A stretch of 64,000 nucleotides of DNA, from the NCBI GenBank assembly GCA_963580455.1, contig OY756962.1, positions 17,068,001-17,132,000 of the forward strand. Reading direction: 5' to 3'. Position 1 is the stretch's first letter; each line of letters starts with the position of its first letter. The notes under the pieces are model-generated. The model saw only the letters and a program-made list of their open reading frames with translations. It had not been told where the DNA came from and searched no databases. Below, piece after piece: positions 11,680-23,640 of the stretch. Source of the stretch: Euonymus europaeus (Eukaryota > Streptophyta > Magnoliopsida > Celastrales > Celastraceae). A program made the position numbers and the translations under genes.

Positions 11680-13645
11680 TATCGCGAGCAACTTTGTTGG
11701 TCCGAAGTTGCTCAACTCTCTCTATGGAGGAGCTTTTAACGGGTTTGTCCATTTCTCATAGAAAGTTGGTGATTTGGAATCGAAATAATCTTGCAAGCTT
11801 ATACTCGTAAAATTTGACATAGAAGAACAATTAAAAGTGTACACCGAGCAACTTTGATGGTCTGAAGTTCCTCAACTCTCTTTATGGAGGAGCTTTTAAC
11901 GATTTTGTCCATTTGTCATAGAAAGATGGTGTTTTAGCATCGAAATTATCTAGGAAGCTTATACTCCTAAAATTTGACATATAAGAACAATAAAAAGTGT
12001 ATTGAGAGCAACTTTGTTGGTCCGAAGTTGCTCAACTCTATCTATGGAGGAGTTTTTAACGATTTTGTCCATTTCTCATAGAAAGTTGGTGATTTGGAAT
12101 TGAAATAGTCTTGGAAGATTATACTCATAAAATTTCACATAGAAGAACAATAAAAAGTATACACCGAGCAACTTTGATGGACCTTAATTGCTCAACTCTC
12201 TCTATGGAGGGGCCTTTAACGGTTTTCTCCATTTGTCATAAAAAGATGGTGTTTTAGCATCGAAATAATCTAGGAAGCTTATACTCGTAAAATTTCACAT
12301 AGAAGAACAATAAAAAGTGTATCGAGAGCAACTTTGTTGGTCCGAAGTTGCTCAACTCTCTCTATGGAGGGGCTTTTAACGGTTTTCTCCATTTGTCATA
12401 GAAGGATGGTGTTTCAGCATCGAAATAATCTAGGAAGCTTATACTCGTAAAATTTGACATAGAAGAACAATAAAAAGTGTATCCCGAGCAACTTTGTTGG
12501 TCCGAAGTTGCTCAACTCTCTCTATGGAGGGGCTTTTAACGGTTTTCTCCATTTATAATATAAAGATGGTGTTTTAGCATCGAAATAATCTAGGAAGCTT
12601 ATACTCGTAAAATTTGACATAGAAGAACAATAAAAAGTGTATCGCGAGCAACTTTGTTGGTCCGAAGTTGCTCAACTCTCTCTATGGAGGAGCTTTTAAC
12701 GATTTTGTCCATTTGTCATAGAAGGATGGTGTTTAAGCATCGAAATAATCTAGGAATCTTATACTCGTAAAATTTGACATAGAAGAACAATAAAAAGTGT
12801 ATCGCGAGTAACTTTGTTGGTCCGAAGTTGCTCAACTCTCTCTATGGAGGAGCTTTTAACGGTTTTGTCCATTTCCCATAAAAAGTTGGTGATTTGGAAT
12901 CGAAATAATCTTGGAAGCTTATACTCATAAAATTTGACATAGAATAACAATAAAAAGTGTACACGGAGCAACTTTGATGGTCCGAAGTTGCTCAACTCTC
13001 TCTATGGAGGGGCTTTTAACGGTTTTCTCCATTTGTCATAGAAAGATGGTGTTTTAGCATCGAAATAATCTAGGATGCTTATACTCGTAAAATTTGACAT
13101 AGAAGAACAATAAAAAGTGTATCGCGAGCAACTTTGTTCGTCCGAAGTTGCTCAACTCTCTCTATGGAGGAGCTTTTAACGGGTTTGTCCATTTCTCATA
13201 GAAAGTTGGTGATTTGGAATCGAAATAATCTTGGAAGCTTATACTCGTAAAATTTGACATAGAAGAAAAATTAAAAGTGTACACCGAGCAACTTTGATGG
13301 TCTGAAGTTCCTCAACTCTCTTTATGGAGGAGCTTTTAACGATTTTGACCATTTGTCATAGAAAGATGGTGTTTTAGCATCGAAATTATCTAGGAAGCTT
13401 ATACTCCTAAAATTTGACATATAAGAACAATAAAAAGTGTATTGAGAGCAACTTTGTTGGTCCGAAGTTGCTCAACTCTCTCTATGGAGGGGCTTTTAAC
13501 GGTTTTGTCGATTTCTCATAGAAAGTTGGTGATTTGGAATCGAAATAGTCTTGGAAGATTATACTCATAAAATTTCACATAGAAGAACAATAAAAAGTGT
13601 ACACCGAGCAACTTTGATGGACCGAAATTGCTCAACTCTCTCTAT
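11680..13645 (+). repeat. Duplicated satellite segment, copy 1 (partner 17268-19233)
   Basis: Diagnostic variants shared at an offset of 5588 bp include TTGCAAGCTT, ACTCCTAAAATTTG, GTGTATTGAGAG, GGACCTTAATTGC, GGCGAGTAACTTTG-like units and ACGATTTTGACC. The match ends near 13645, just after GGACCGAAATTGC. There this copy continues with GGGGCCTTTAACGGTTTAC and the partner switches to a B monomer with CCCATAAAAAG. Confidence 0.83.
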
Positions 13646-15671
13646 GGAGGGGCCTTTAACGGTTTACTCCATTTGTCATAAAAAGATGGTGTTTTAGCAT
13701 CGAAAAAATCTAGGAAGCTTATACTCGTAAAATTTCACATAGAAGAACAATAAAAAGTGTATCGCGAGAAACTTTGTTAGTCCGAAGTTGCTCAACTCTC
13801 TCTATGGAGGAGCTTTTAACGGTTTTGTCCATTTCTCATAGAAAGTTGGTGATTTGGAATCGAAATAATCTTGGAAGCTTATACTCGTAAAATTTGACAT
13901 AGAATAACAATAAAAAGTGTACACCGAGCAACTTTGATGGTCCGAAGTTGCTCAACTCTCTCTATGGAGGGGCTTTTAACGGTTTTCTCCATTTGTCATA
14001 GAAGGATGGTGTTTCAGCATCGAAATAATCTAGGAAGCTTATACTCGTAAAATTTGACATAGAAGAACAATAAATAGTGTATCCCGAGCAACTTTGTTGG
14101 TCCGAAGTTGCTCAACTCTCTCTATGGAGGGGCTTTTAACGGTTTTCTCCATTTGTCATATAAAGATGGTATTTTAGCATCGAAATAATCTAGGAATCTT
14201 ATACTCGTAAAATTTGACATAGAAGAACAATAAAAAGTGTATCGAGAGCAACTTTCTTGGTCCGAAGTTGCTCAACTCTCTCTATGGAGGAGTTTTTAAC
14301 GGTTTTTACCATTTCCCATAGAAAGTTGGTGATTTGGAATCGAAATAGTCTTGGAAGCTAATACTCATAAAATTTCACATAGAATAACAATAAAAAGTGT
14401 ACACCGAGCAACTTTGATGGTCCGAAGTTGCTCAACTCTCTCTATGGAGGGGCTTTTAACGATTTTGTCCATTTGTCATAGAAAGATGCTGTTTTAGCAT
14501 GGAAATAATCTAGAAAGCTTATACTCGTAAAATTTGACATAGAAGAACAATAAAAGGTGTATCAGGAGCAACTTTGATGGTCCGAAGTTGCTCAACTCTC
14601 TCTATGGAGTAGTTTTTAACGGTTTTGTCCATTTCCCATAGAAAGTTGTTGATTTGGAATCGAAATAGTCTTGGAAGCTTATAATCATAAAATTTCACAT
14701 AGAATAACAATAAAAAGTGTACACCGAGCAACTTTGTTGGTTTGAAGTTGCTCAACTCTCTCTATGGCGGAGCTTCTAAAGGTTTTGTCCATTTGTCATA
14801 GAAAGATGGTGTTTTAGCATCGAAATAATCTAGGAAGCTTATACTCGTAAAATTTGACATAGAAGAATAATACAAAGTGTATCGCGAGCAACTTTGTTGG
14901 TCCGAAGTTGCTCAACTCTCTCTATGGAGGATCTTTTAACGGTTTTGTCCATTTCTCATTGAAAGTTGGCGATTTGGAATCGAAATAATCTTGGAAGCTT
15001 ATAATCATAAAATTTCACATAGAATAAAAATAAAATGTGTACACGGAGCAACTTTGACGGTCCGAAGTTGCTCAACTCTCTCTATGGAGGGGCTTTTAAC
15101 GATTTTTTCCATTTGTCATAAAAGATGGTGTTTTAGCATCGAAATAATCTAGAAAGCTTATACTCGTAAAATTTGACATAGAAGAACAGTAAAAAGTGTA
15201 TCGCGAGCAACTTTGTTGGTCCGAAGTTGCTCAAGTCTCTCAATGGAGGAGCTTTTAACGGTTTTGTCCATTTCTCATAAAAGGTTGGTGATTTGGAATC
15301 GAAATAATCTTGGAAGCTTATACTCATAAAATTTGACATAGAATAACAATAAAAAGTGTACACGGAGCAACTTTGATGGTCCGAAGTTGCTCAACTCTCT
15401 CTATGGAGGGGCTTTTAACGGTTTTCTCCATTTGTCATAGAAGGATGGTGTTTTAGTATCGAAATAATCTAGGAAGCTTATACTCGTAAAATTTTACATA
15501 GAAGAACAATAAAAAGTGTAACGCGAGCAACTTTGTTGGTCCGAAGTTGCTCAACTCTCTCTATGGAGGAGCTTTTAATGATTTTGTCCGAAGTTGGTGA
15601 TTTGGAATCGAAATAATCTTGGAAGCTTATACTCGTAAAATTTGACATAGAAGAACAATTAAAAGTGTACA

Positions 15672-17267
15672 CCGAGCAACTTTGATGGTCGGAAGTTCCT
15701 CAACTCTCTCTATGGAGGAGCTTTTAAAGATTTTGTCCATTTGTCATAGAAAGATGGTGTTTTAGCATCGAAATAATCTAGAAAGCTTATACTCGTAAAA
15801 TTTGACATATAAGAACAATAAAAAGTGTATCGAGAGCAACTTTGTTGGTCCGAAGTTGCTCAACTCTCTCTATGGAGGAGTTTTTAACGGTTTTGTCCAT
15901 TTCTCATAGAAAGTTGGTGATTTGGAATCGAAATAGTCTTGGAAGCTAATACTCATAAAATTTCACATAGAATAACAATAAAAAGTGTATACCGAGCAAC
16001 TTTGATGGACCGAAGTTGCTCAACTCTCTCTATGGAGGAGCTTTTAACGGTTTTCTCCATTTGTCATAGAAAGATGGTGTTTTAGCTTCGAAATAATCTA
16101 GGAAGCTTATACTCGTAAAATTCGACATAGAAGAACAATAAAAAGTGTATCCCGAGCAACTTTGTTGGTCCGAAGTTGCTCAACTCTCTCTATGGAGGAG
16201 CTTTTAACGGTTTTGTCCATTTGTCATAGAAAGATGGTGTTTTTGCATCGAAATAATCTAGGAAGCTTATACTCGTAAAATTTGACAAAAAAGAACAATA
16301 AAAAGTGAATACCGAGCAACTTTTTTGGTCCGAAGTTGCTCAACTCTCTTTATGGAGGAGCTTTTAACTGTTTTGTCCATTTGTGATAAAAATTTGGTGT
16401 TTTGGCATCGAAATAATCTTGGAAGCTTATACTCGTAAAATTTGACATAGAAGAACAATAAAAAGTGTACCGAGAGAAACTTTGTTGGTCCAAAGTTGCT
16501 CAACTCTCTCTATGGAGGTGTTTTTAATGGTTTTGTCCATTTCCAATAGAAAGTTGGTGATTTGGAATCGAAATAATCTTGGAAGCTTATACTCATAAAA
16601 TTTGACATAGAATAACAATAAAAAGTGTACACGGAGCAACTTTGATGGTCCGAAGTTGCTCAACTCTCTCTATGGAGGGGCTTTTAACGGTTTTCTCCAT
16701 TTGTCATAGAAGGATGGTGTTTCAGCATCGAAATAATCTAGGAAGCTTATACTCGTAAAATTTGACATAGAAGAACAATAAAAAGTGTATCCCGAGCAAC
16801 TTTGTTGGTCCGAAGTTGCTCAACTCTCTCTATGGAGGGGCTTTTAACGGTTTTCTCCATTTGTAATATAAAGATGGTGTTTTAGCATCGAAATAATCTA
16901 GGAATCTTATACTCGTAAAATTTGACATAGAAGAACAATAAAAAGTGTATCGAGAGCAACTTTGTTGGTCCGAAGTTGCTCAACTCTCTCTATGGAGGAG
17001 TTTTTAACGGTTTTGTCCATTTCCCATAGAAAGTTGGTGATTTGGAATTGAAATAATCTTTGAAGCTTATACTCATAAAATTTGACATAGAATAACAATA
17101 AAAAGTGTACACGGAGCAACTTTGATGGTCCGAAGTTGCTCAACTCTCTCTATGGAGGGTCTTTTAACGGTTTTCTCCATTTGTCATAGAAAGATGGTGT
17201 TTTAGCATCGAAATAATCTAGGAAGCTTATACTCGTAAAATTTGACATAGAAGAACAATAAAAAGTG
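15672..17267 (+). repeat. Duplicated satellite segment, copy 2 (partner 9455-11050)
   Basis: Second copy of the ten-monomer segment, 6217 bp from the first. At its right end the next matched sequence continues at an offset of 5588 bp instead. The 629-bp difference equals four monomers, one of them 11 bp short, so this copy has lost (or copy 1 has gained) the block at about 11051-11679. Confidence 0.85.
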
Positions 17268-19233
17268 TATCGCGAGCAACTTTGTTGGTCCGAAGTTGCT
17301 CAACTCTCTCTATGGAGGAGCTTTTAACGGGTTTGTCCATTTCTCATAGAAAGTTGGTGATTTGGAATCGAAATAATCTTGCAAGCTTATACTCGTAAAA
17401 TTTGACATAGAAGAACAATTAAAAGTGTACACCGAGCAACTTTGATGGTCTGAAGTTCCTCAACTCTCTTTATGGAGGAGCTTTTAACGATTTTGTCCAT
17501 TTGTCATAGAAAGATGGTGTTTTAGCATCGAAATTATCTAGGAAGCTTATACTCCTAAAATTTGACATATAAGAACAATAAAAAGTGTATTGAGAGCAAC
17601 TTTGTTGGTCCGAAGTTGCTCAACTCTATCTATGGAGGAGTTTTTAACGATTTTGTCCATTTCTCATAGAAAGTTGGTGATTTGGAATTGAAATAGTCTT
17701 GGAAGATTATACTCATAAAATTTCACATAGAAGAACAATAAAAAGTATACACCGAGCAACTTTGATGGACCTTAATTGCTCAACTCTCCCTATGGAGGGG
17801 CCTTTAACGGTTTTCTCCATTTGTCATAAAAAGATGGTGTTTTAGCATCGAAATAATCTAGTAAGCTTATACTCGTAAAATTTCACATAGAAGAACAATA
17901 AAAAGTGTATCGAGAGCAACTTTGTTGGTCCGAAGTTGCTCAACTCTCTCTATGGAGGGGCTTTTAACGGTTTTCTCCATTTGTCATAGAAGGATGGTGT
18001 TTCAGCATCGAAATAATCTAGGAAGCTTATACTCGTAAAATTTGACATAGAAGAACAATAAAAAGTGTATCCCGAGCAACTTTGTTGGTCCGAAGTTGCT
18101 CAACTCTCTCTATGGAGGGGCTTTTAACGGTTTTCTCCATTTGTAATATAAAGATGGTGTTTTAGCATCGAAATAATCTAGGAAGCTTATACTCGTAAAA
18201 TTTGACATAGAAGAACAATAAAAAGTGTATCGCGAGCAACTTTGTTGGTCCGAAGTTGCTCAACTCTCTCTATGGAGGAGCTTTTAACGATTTTGTCCAT
18301 TTGTCATAGAAGGATGGTGTTTAAGCATCGAAATAATCTAGGAATCTTATACTCGTAAAATTTGACATAGAAGAACAATAAAAAGTGTATCGCGAGTAAC
18401 TTTGTTGGTCCGAAGTTGCTCAACTCTCTCTATGGAGGAGCTTTTAACGGTTTTGTCCATTTCCCATAAAAAGTTGGTGATTTGGAATCGAAATAATCTT
18501 GGAAGCTTATACTCATAAAATTTGACATAGAATAACAATAAAAAGTGTACACGGAGCAACTTTGATGGTCCGAAGTTGCTCAACTCTCTCTATGGAGGGG
18601 CTTTTAACGGTTTTCTCCATTTGTCATAGAAAGATGGTGTTTTAGCATCGAAATAATCTAGGATGCTTATACTCGTAAAATTTGACATAGAAGAACAATA
18701 AAAAGTGTATCGCGAGCAACTTTGTTCGTCCGAAGTTGCTCAACTCTCTCTATGGAGGAGCTTTTAACGGGTTTGTCCATTTCTCATAGAAAGTTGGTGA
18801 TTTGGAATCGAAATAATCTTGGAAGCTTATACTCGTAAAATTTGACATAGAAGAACAATTAAAAGTGTACACCGAGCAACTTTGATGGTCTGAAGTTCCT
18901 CAACTCTCTTTATGGAGGAGCTTTTAACGATTTTGACCATTTGTCATAGAAAGATGGTGTTTTAGCATCGAAATTATCTAGGAAGCTTATACTCCTAAAA
19001 TTTGACATATAAGAACAATAAAAAGTGTATTGAGAGCAACTTTGTTGGTCCGAAGTTGCTCAACTCTCTCTATGGAGGGGCTTTTAACGGTTTTGTCGAT
19101 TTCTCATAGAAAGTTGGTGATTTGGAATCGAAATTGTCTTGGAAGATTATACTCATAAAATTTCACATAGAAGAACAATAAAAAGTGTACACCGAGCAAC
19201 TTTGATGGACCGAAATTGCTCAACTCTCTCTAT
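17268..19233 (+). repeat. Duplicated satellite segment, copy 2 (partner 11680-13645)
   Basis: It carries the same ordered series of variant monomers as the partner 5588 bp upstream. Its right part, from about 17500, is duplicated again 2240 bp downstream (14 monomers, about 19740-21475). Part of it, about 18440-19060, is also repeated 800 bp downstream. Three overlapping duplication registers in about 4 kb indicate repeated local unequal exchange. Confidence 0.82.
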
Positions 19234-19736
19234 GGAGGAGCTTTTAACGGTTTTGTCCATTTCCCATAAAAAGTTGGTGATTTGGAATCGAAATAATCTT
19301 GGAAGCTTATACTCATAAAATTTGACATAGAATAACAATAAAAAGTGTACACGGAGCAACTTTGATGGTCCGAAGTTGCTCAACTCTCTCTATGGAGGGG
19401 CTTTTAACGGTTTTCTCCATTTGTCATAGAAAGATGGTGTTTTAGCATCGAAATAATCTAGGATGCTTATACTCGTAAAATTTGACATAGAAGAACAATA
19501 AAAAGTGTATCGCGAGCAACTTTGTTCGTCCGAAGTTGCTCAACTCTCTCTATGGAGGAGCTTTTAACGGGTTTGTCCATTTCTCATAGAAAGTTGGTGA
19601 TTTGGAATCGAAATAATCTTGGAAGCTTATACTCGTAAAATTTGACATAGAAGAACAATTAAAAGTGTACACCGAGCAACTTTGATGGTCTGAAGTTCCT
19701 CAACTCTCTTTATGGAGGAGCTTTTAACGATTTTGA

Positions 19737-21475
19737 CCATTTGTCATAGAAAGATGGTGTTTTAGCATCGAAATTATCTAGGAAGCTTATACTCCTAAAA
19801 TTTGACATATAAGAACAATAAAAAGTGTATTGAGAGCAACTTTGTTGGTCCGAAGTTGCTCAACTCTATCTATGGAGGAGTTTTTAACGATTTTGTCCAT
19901 TTCTCATAGAAAGTTGGTGATTTGGAATTGAAATAGTCTTGGAAGATTATACTCATAAAATTTCACATAGAAGAACAATAAAAAGTATACACCGAGCAAC
20001 TTTGATGGACCTTAATTGCTCAACTCTCCCTATGGAGGGGCCTTTAACGGTTTTCTCCATTTGTCATAAAAAGATGGTGTTTTAGCATCGAAATAATCTA
20101 GGAAGCTTATACTCGTAAAATTTCACATAGAAGAACAATAAAAAGTGTATCGAGAGCAACTTTGTTGGTCCGAAGTTGCTCAACTCTCTCTATGGAGGGG
20201 CTTTTAACGGTTTTCTCCATTTGTCATAGAAGGATGGTGTTTCAGCATCGAAATAATCTAGGAAGCTTATACTCGTAAAATTTGACATAGAAGAACAATA
20301 AAAAGTGTATCCCGAGCAACTTTGTTGGTCCGAAGTTGCTCAACTCTCTCTATGGAGGGGCTTTTAACGGTTTTCTCCATTTGTAATATAAACATGGTGT
20401 TTTAGCATCGAAATAATCTAGGAAGCTTATACTCGTAAAATTTGACATAGAAGAACAATAAAAAGTGTATCGCGAGCAACTTTGTTGGTCCGAAGTTGCT
20501 CAACTCTCTCTATGGAGGAGCTTTTAACGATTTTGTCCATTTGTCATAGAAGGATGGTGTTTAAGCATCGAAATAATCTAGGAATCTTATACTCGTAAAA
20601 TTTGACATAGAAGAACAATAAAAAGTGTATCGCGAGTAACTTTGTTGGTCCGAAGTTGCTCAACTCTCTCTATGGAGGAGCTTTTAACGGTTTTGTCCAT
20701 TTCCCATAAAAAGTTGGTGATTTGAAATCGAAATAATCTTGGAAGCTTATACTCATAAAATTTGACATAGAATAACAATAAAAAGTGTACACGGAGCAAC
20801 TTTGATGGTCCGAAGTTGCTCAACTCTCTCTATGGAGGGGCTTTTAACGGTTTTCTCCATTTGTCATAGAAAGATGGTGTTTTAGCATCGAAATAATCTA
20901 GGATGCTTATACTCGTAAAATTTGACATAGAAGAACAATAAAAAGTGTATCGCGAGCAACTTTGTTCGTCCGAAGTTGCTCAACTCTCTCTATGGAGGAG
21001 CTTTTAACGGGTTTGTCCATTTCTCATAGAAAGTTGGTGATTTGGAATCGAAATAATCTTGGAAGCTTATACTCGTAAAATTTGACATAGAAGAACAATT
21101 AAAAGTGTACACCGAGCAACTTTGATGGTCTGAAGTTCCTCAACTCTCTTTATGGAGGAGCTTTTAACGATTTTGACCATTTGTCATAGAAAGATGGTGT
21201 TTTAGCATCGAAATTATCTAGGAAGCTTATACTCCTAAAATTTGACATATAAGAACAATAAAAAGTGTATTGAGAGCAACTTTGTTGGTCCGAAGTTGCT
21301 CAACTCTCTCTATGGAGGGGCTTTTAACGGTTTTGTCGATTTCTCATAGAAAGTTGGTGATTTGGAATCGAAATAGTCTTGGAAGATTATACTCATAAAA
21401 TTTCACATAGAAGAACAATAAAAAGTGTACACCGAGCAACTTTGATGGACCGAAATTGCTCAACTCTCTCTATGG
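19737..21475 (+). repeat. 14-monomer shifted duplication of about 17497-19235
   Basis: The offset is exactly 2240 bp. Shared markers are CAACTCTATCTATGG (17621 and 19861), AAAAAGTATACACC with GGACCTTAATTGC, CTCTCCCTATGG, GGTGTTTAAGCATCG and GCGAGTAACTTTG. Single-base differences exist, for example AAACATGG near 20391 against AAAGATGG. The copies are therefore distinct rather than one sequence entered twice. Confidence 0.83.
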
Positions 21476-22265
21476 AGGGGCCTTTAACGGTTTACTCCAT
21501 TTGTCATAAAAAGATGGTGTTTTAGCATCGAAATAATCTAGGAAGCTTATACTCGTAAAATTTCACATAGAAGAACAATAAAAAGTGTATCGCGAGAAAC
21601 TTTGTTAGTCCGAAGTTGCTCAACTCTCTCTATGGAGGAGCTTTTAACGGTTTTGTCCATTTCTCATAGAAAGTTGGTGATTTGGAATCGAAATAATCTT
21701 GGAAGCTTATACTCGTAAAATTTGACATAGAATAACAATAAAAAGTGTACACCGAGCAACTTTGATGGTCCGAAGTTGCTCAACTCTCTCTATGGAGGGG
21801 CTTTTAACGGTTTTCTCCATTTGTCATAGAAGGATGGTGTTTCAGCATCGAAATAATCTAGGAAGCTTATACTCGTAAAATTTGACATAGAAGAACAATA
21901 AATAGTGTATCCCGAGCAACTTTGTTGGTCCGAAGTTGCTCAACTCTCTCTATGGCGGGGCTTTTAACGGTTTTCTCCATTTGTCATATAAAGATGGTGT
22001 TTTAGCATCGAAATAATCTAGGAATCTTATACACGTAAAATTTGACATAGAAGAACAATAAAAAGTGTATCGAGAGCAACTTTCTTGGTCCGAAGTTGCT
22101 CAACTCTCTCTATGGAGGAGTTTTTAACGGTTTTGTCCATTTCCCATAGAAAGTTGGTGATTTGGAATCGAAATAATCTTTGAAGCTTATACTCATAAAA
22201 TTTGACATAGAATAACAATAAAAAGTGTACACGGAGCAACTTTGATGGTCCGAAGTTGCTCAACT

Positions 22266-22425
22266 CTCTCTATGGAGGGGCTTTTAACGGTTTTCTCCAT
22301 TTGTCATAGAAAGATGGTGTTTTAGCATCGAAATAATCTAGGAAGCTTATACTCGTAAAATTTGACATAGAAGAACAATAAAAAGTGTATCGCGAGCAAC
22401 TTTGTTGGTCCGAAGTTGCTCAACT
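22266..22425 (+). repeat. Representative A-type monomer (160 bp)
   Basis: A clean type A unit. Key positions are TTTGTCATAGAAAGATGG, TTTTAGCATCG and AATCTAGG. It has an AAGCTT site, ACTCGTAAAA, TAGAAGAACAATAA, the palindrome TCGCGA at 22390-22395, and then the dyad arms GAGCAACTT (22394-22402) and AAGTTGCTC (22413-22421) around a TGTTGGTCCG loop. In other units the TCGCGA position may read TCCCGA or TCGAGA. Confidence 0.9.
22394..22421. other. Representative 28-bp dyad present in nearly every monomer
   Basis: Arms GAGCAACTT and AAGTTGCTC are exact reverse complements, separated by ten bases (TGTTGGTCCG in A, TGATGGTCCG in B and D, TGATGGTTCG in C). Pairing does not extend beyond the nine bases on either side. 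It recurs once per 160 bp over the whole window, with single-arm changes in a minority of units. Dyads of this kind can form a hairpin or cruciform, or be read by a dimeric DNA-binding protein; which applies cannot be told from sequence. Confidence 0.85.
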
Positions 22426-22680
22426 CTCTCTATGGAGGAGCTTTTAACGATTTTGTCCATTTGTCATAGAAGGATGGTGTTTTAGCATCGAAATAATCTA
22501 GGAATCTTATACTTGTAAAATTTGACATAGAAGAACCATAAAAAGTGTATCGCGAGCAACTTTGTTGGTCCGAAGTTGCTCAACTCTCTCTATGGAGGAG
22601 CTTTTAACGGTTTTGTCCATTTCCCATAAAAAGTTGGTGATTTGGAATCGAAATAATCTTGGAAGCTTATACTCATAAAA

Positions 22681-23640
22681 TTTGACATAGAATAACAATA
22701 AAAAGTGTACACCGAGCAACTTTGATGGTCCGAAGTTGCTCAACTCTCTCTATGGAGGGGCTTTTAACGGTTTTCTCCATTTGTCATAGAAGGATGGTGT
22801 TTCAGCATCGAAATAATCTAGGAAGCTTATACTCGTAAAATTTGACATAGAAGAACAATAAATAGTGTATCCCGAGCAACTTTGTTGGTCCGAAGTTGCT
22901 CAACTCTCTCTATGGAGGGGCTTTTAACGGTTTTCTCCATTTGTCATATAAAGATGGTGTTTTAGCATCGAAATAATCTAGGAATCTTATACTCGTAAAA
23001 TTTGACATAGAAGAACAATAAAAAGTGTATCGAGAGCAACTTTCTTGGTCCGAAGTTGCTCAACTCTCTCTATGGAGGAGTTTTTAACGGTTTTGTCCAT
23101 TTCCCATAGAAAGTTGGTGATTTGGAATCGAAATAATCTTTGAAGCTTATACTCATAAAATTTGACATAGAATAACAATAAAAAGTGTACACGGAGCAAC
23201 TTTGATGGTCCGAAGTTGCTCAACTCTCTCTATGGAGGGGCTTTTAACGGTTTTCTCCATTTGTCATAGATAGATGGTGTTTTAGCATCGAAATAATCTA
23301 GGAAGCTTATACTCGTAAAATTTGACATAGAAGAACAATAAAAAGTGTATCGCGAGCAACTTTGTTGGTCCGAAGTTGCTCAACTCTCTCTATGGAGGAG
23401 CTTTTAACGATTTTGTCCATTTGTCATAGAAGGATGGTGTTTTAGCATCGAAATAATCTAGGAATCTTATACTCGTAAAATTTGACATAGAAGAACCATA
23501 AAAAGTGTATCGCGAGCAACTTTGTTGGTCCGAAGTTGCTCAACTCTCTCAATGGAGGAGCTTTTAACGGTTTTGTCCATTTCCCATAAAAAGTTGGTGA
23601 TTTGGAATCGAAATAATCTTGGAAGCTTATACTCATAAAA
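22681..23640 (+). repeat. 960-bp six-mer higher-order repeat, unit 2
   Basis: Tandem copy of the preceding six-mer, with every monomer in the same order and only a handful of point differences (for example CAATGGAGG near 23550). After 23640 the sequence leaves this register and returns to an A/B pattern shared with about 18600-19050. Confidence 0.87.
23066..23225 (+). repeat. Representative B-type monomer (160 bp)
   Basis: A clean type B unit. It is recognised by CCCATAGAAAGTTGGTGATT (CTCATAG in most B units), TTTGGAATCG, ACTCATAAAA and AGAATAACAATAA. It has the palindrome GTGTACAC at 23185-23192, then GAGCAACTT (23194-23202), a TGATGGTCCG loop and AAGTTGCTC (23213-23221). Confidence 0.9.

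Larger units (their letters stand above)
7813..21720 (+). repeat. A/B satellite array with displaced multi-kilobase duplications
   Basis: About 87 monomers, overwhelmingly A and B, with isolated D-like units near 10140 and 16380. Rare variants show long-range copying. The segment at about 7915-8570 reappears at about 14305-14800, less one monomer. About 9455-11050 reappears at about 15672-17267. About 11680-13645 reappears at 17268-19233. Part of it appears a third time around 20400-22110. Offsets are near-exact multiples of 160 bp once known indels are allowed for, as expected from unequal exchange in register. No gene, RNA gene or non-satellite DNA is present. Confidence 0.9.
21721..22680 (+). 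repeat. 960-bp six-mer higher-order repeat, unit 1
   Basis: Six monomers that are repeated directly in the next 960 bp. The internal order is mostly A variants with two B monomers (CCCATAGAAAGTTGG and CCCATAAAAAGTTGG). Rare shared markers are AATAGTGTATCCC, TCATATAAAGATGG, CAACTTTCTTGG, CTTTGAAGC and AGAACCATAAAAAG. Differences from unit 2 include GGCGGGGC (near 21954), TACACGTAAAA (near 22030) and ACTTGTAAAA (near 22511). Confidence 0.87.

Noticed and set aside
22385..22421. CENP-B box (minimal form TTCG - 4 - A - 2 - CGGG).
   Set aside because: On the minus strand of the dyad region, TTCGGACCAAC matches the first half (TTCG, then A at the right distance), but the CGGG half is AAAG or similar in the units checked.
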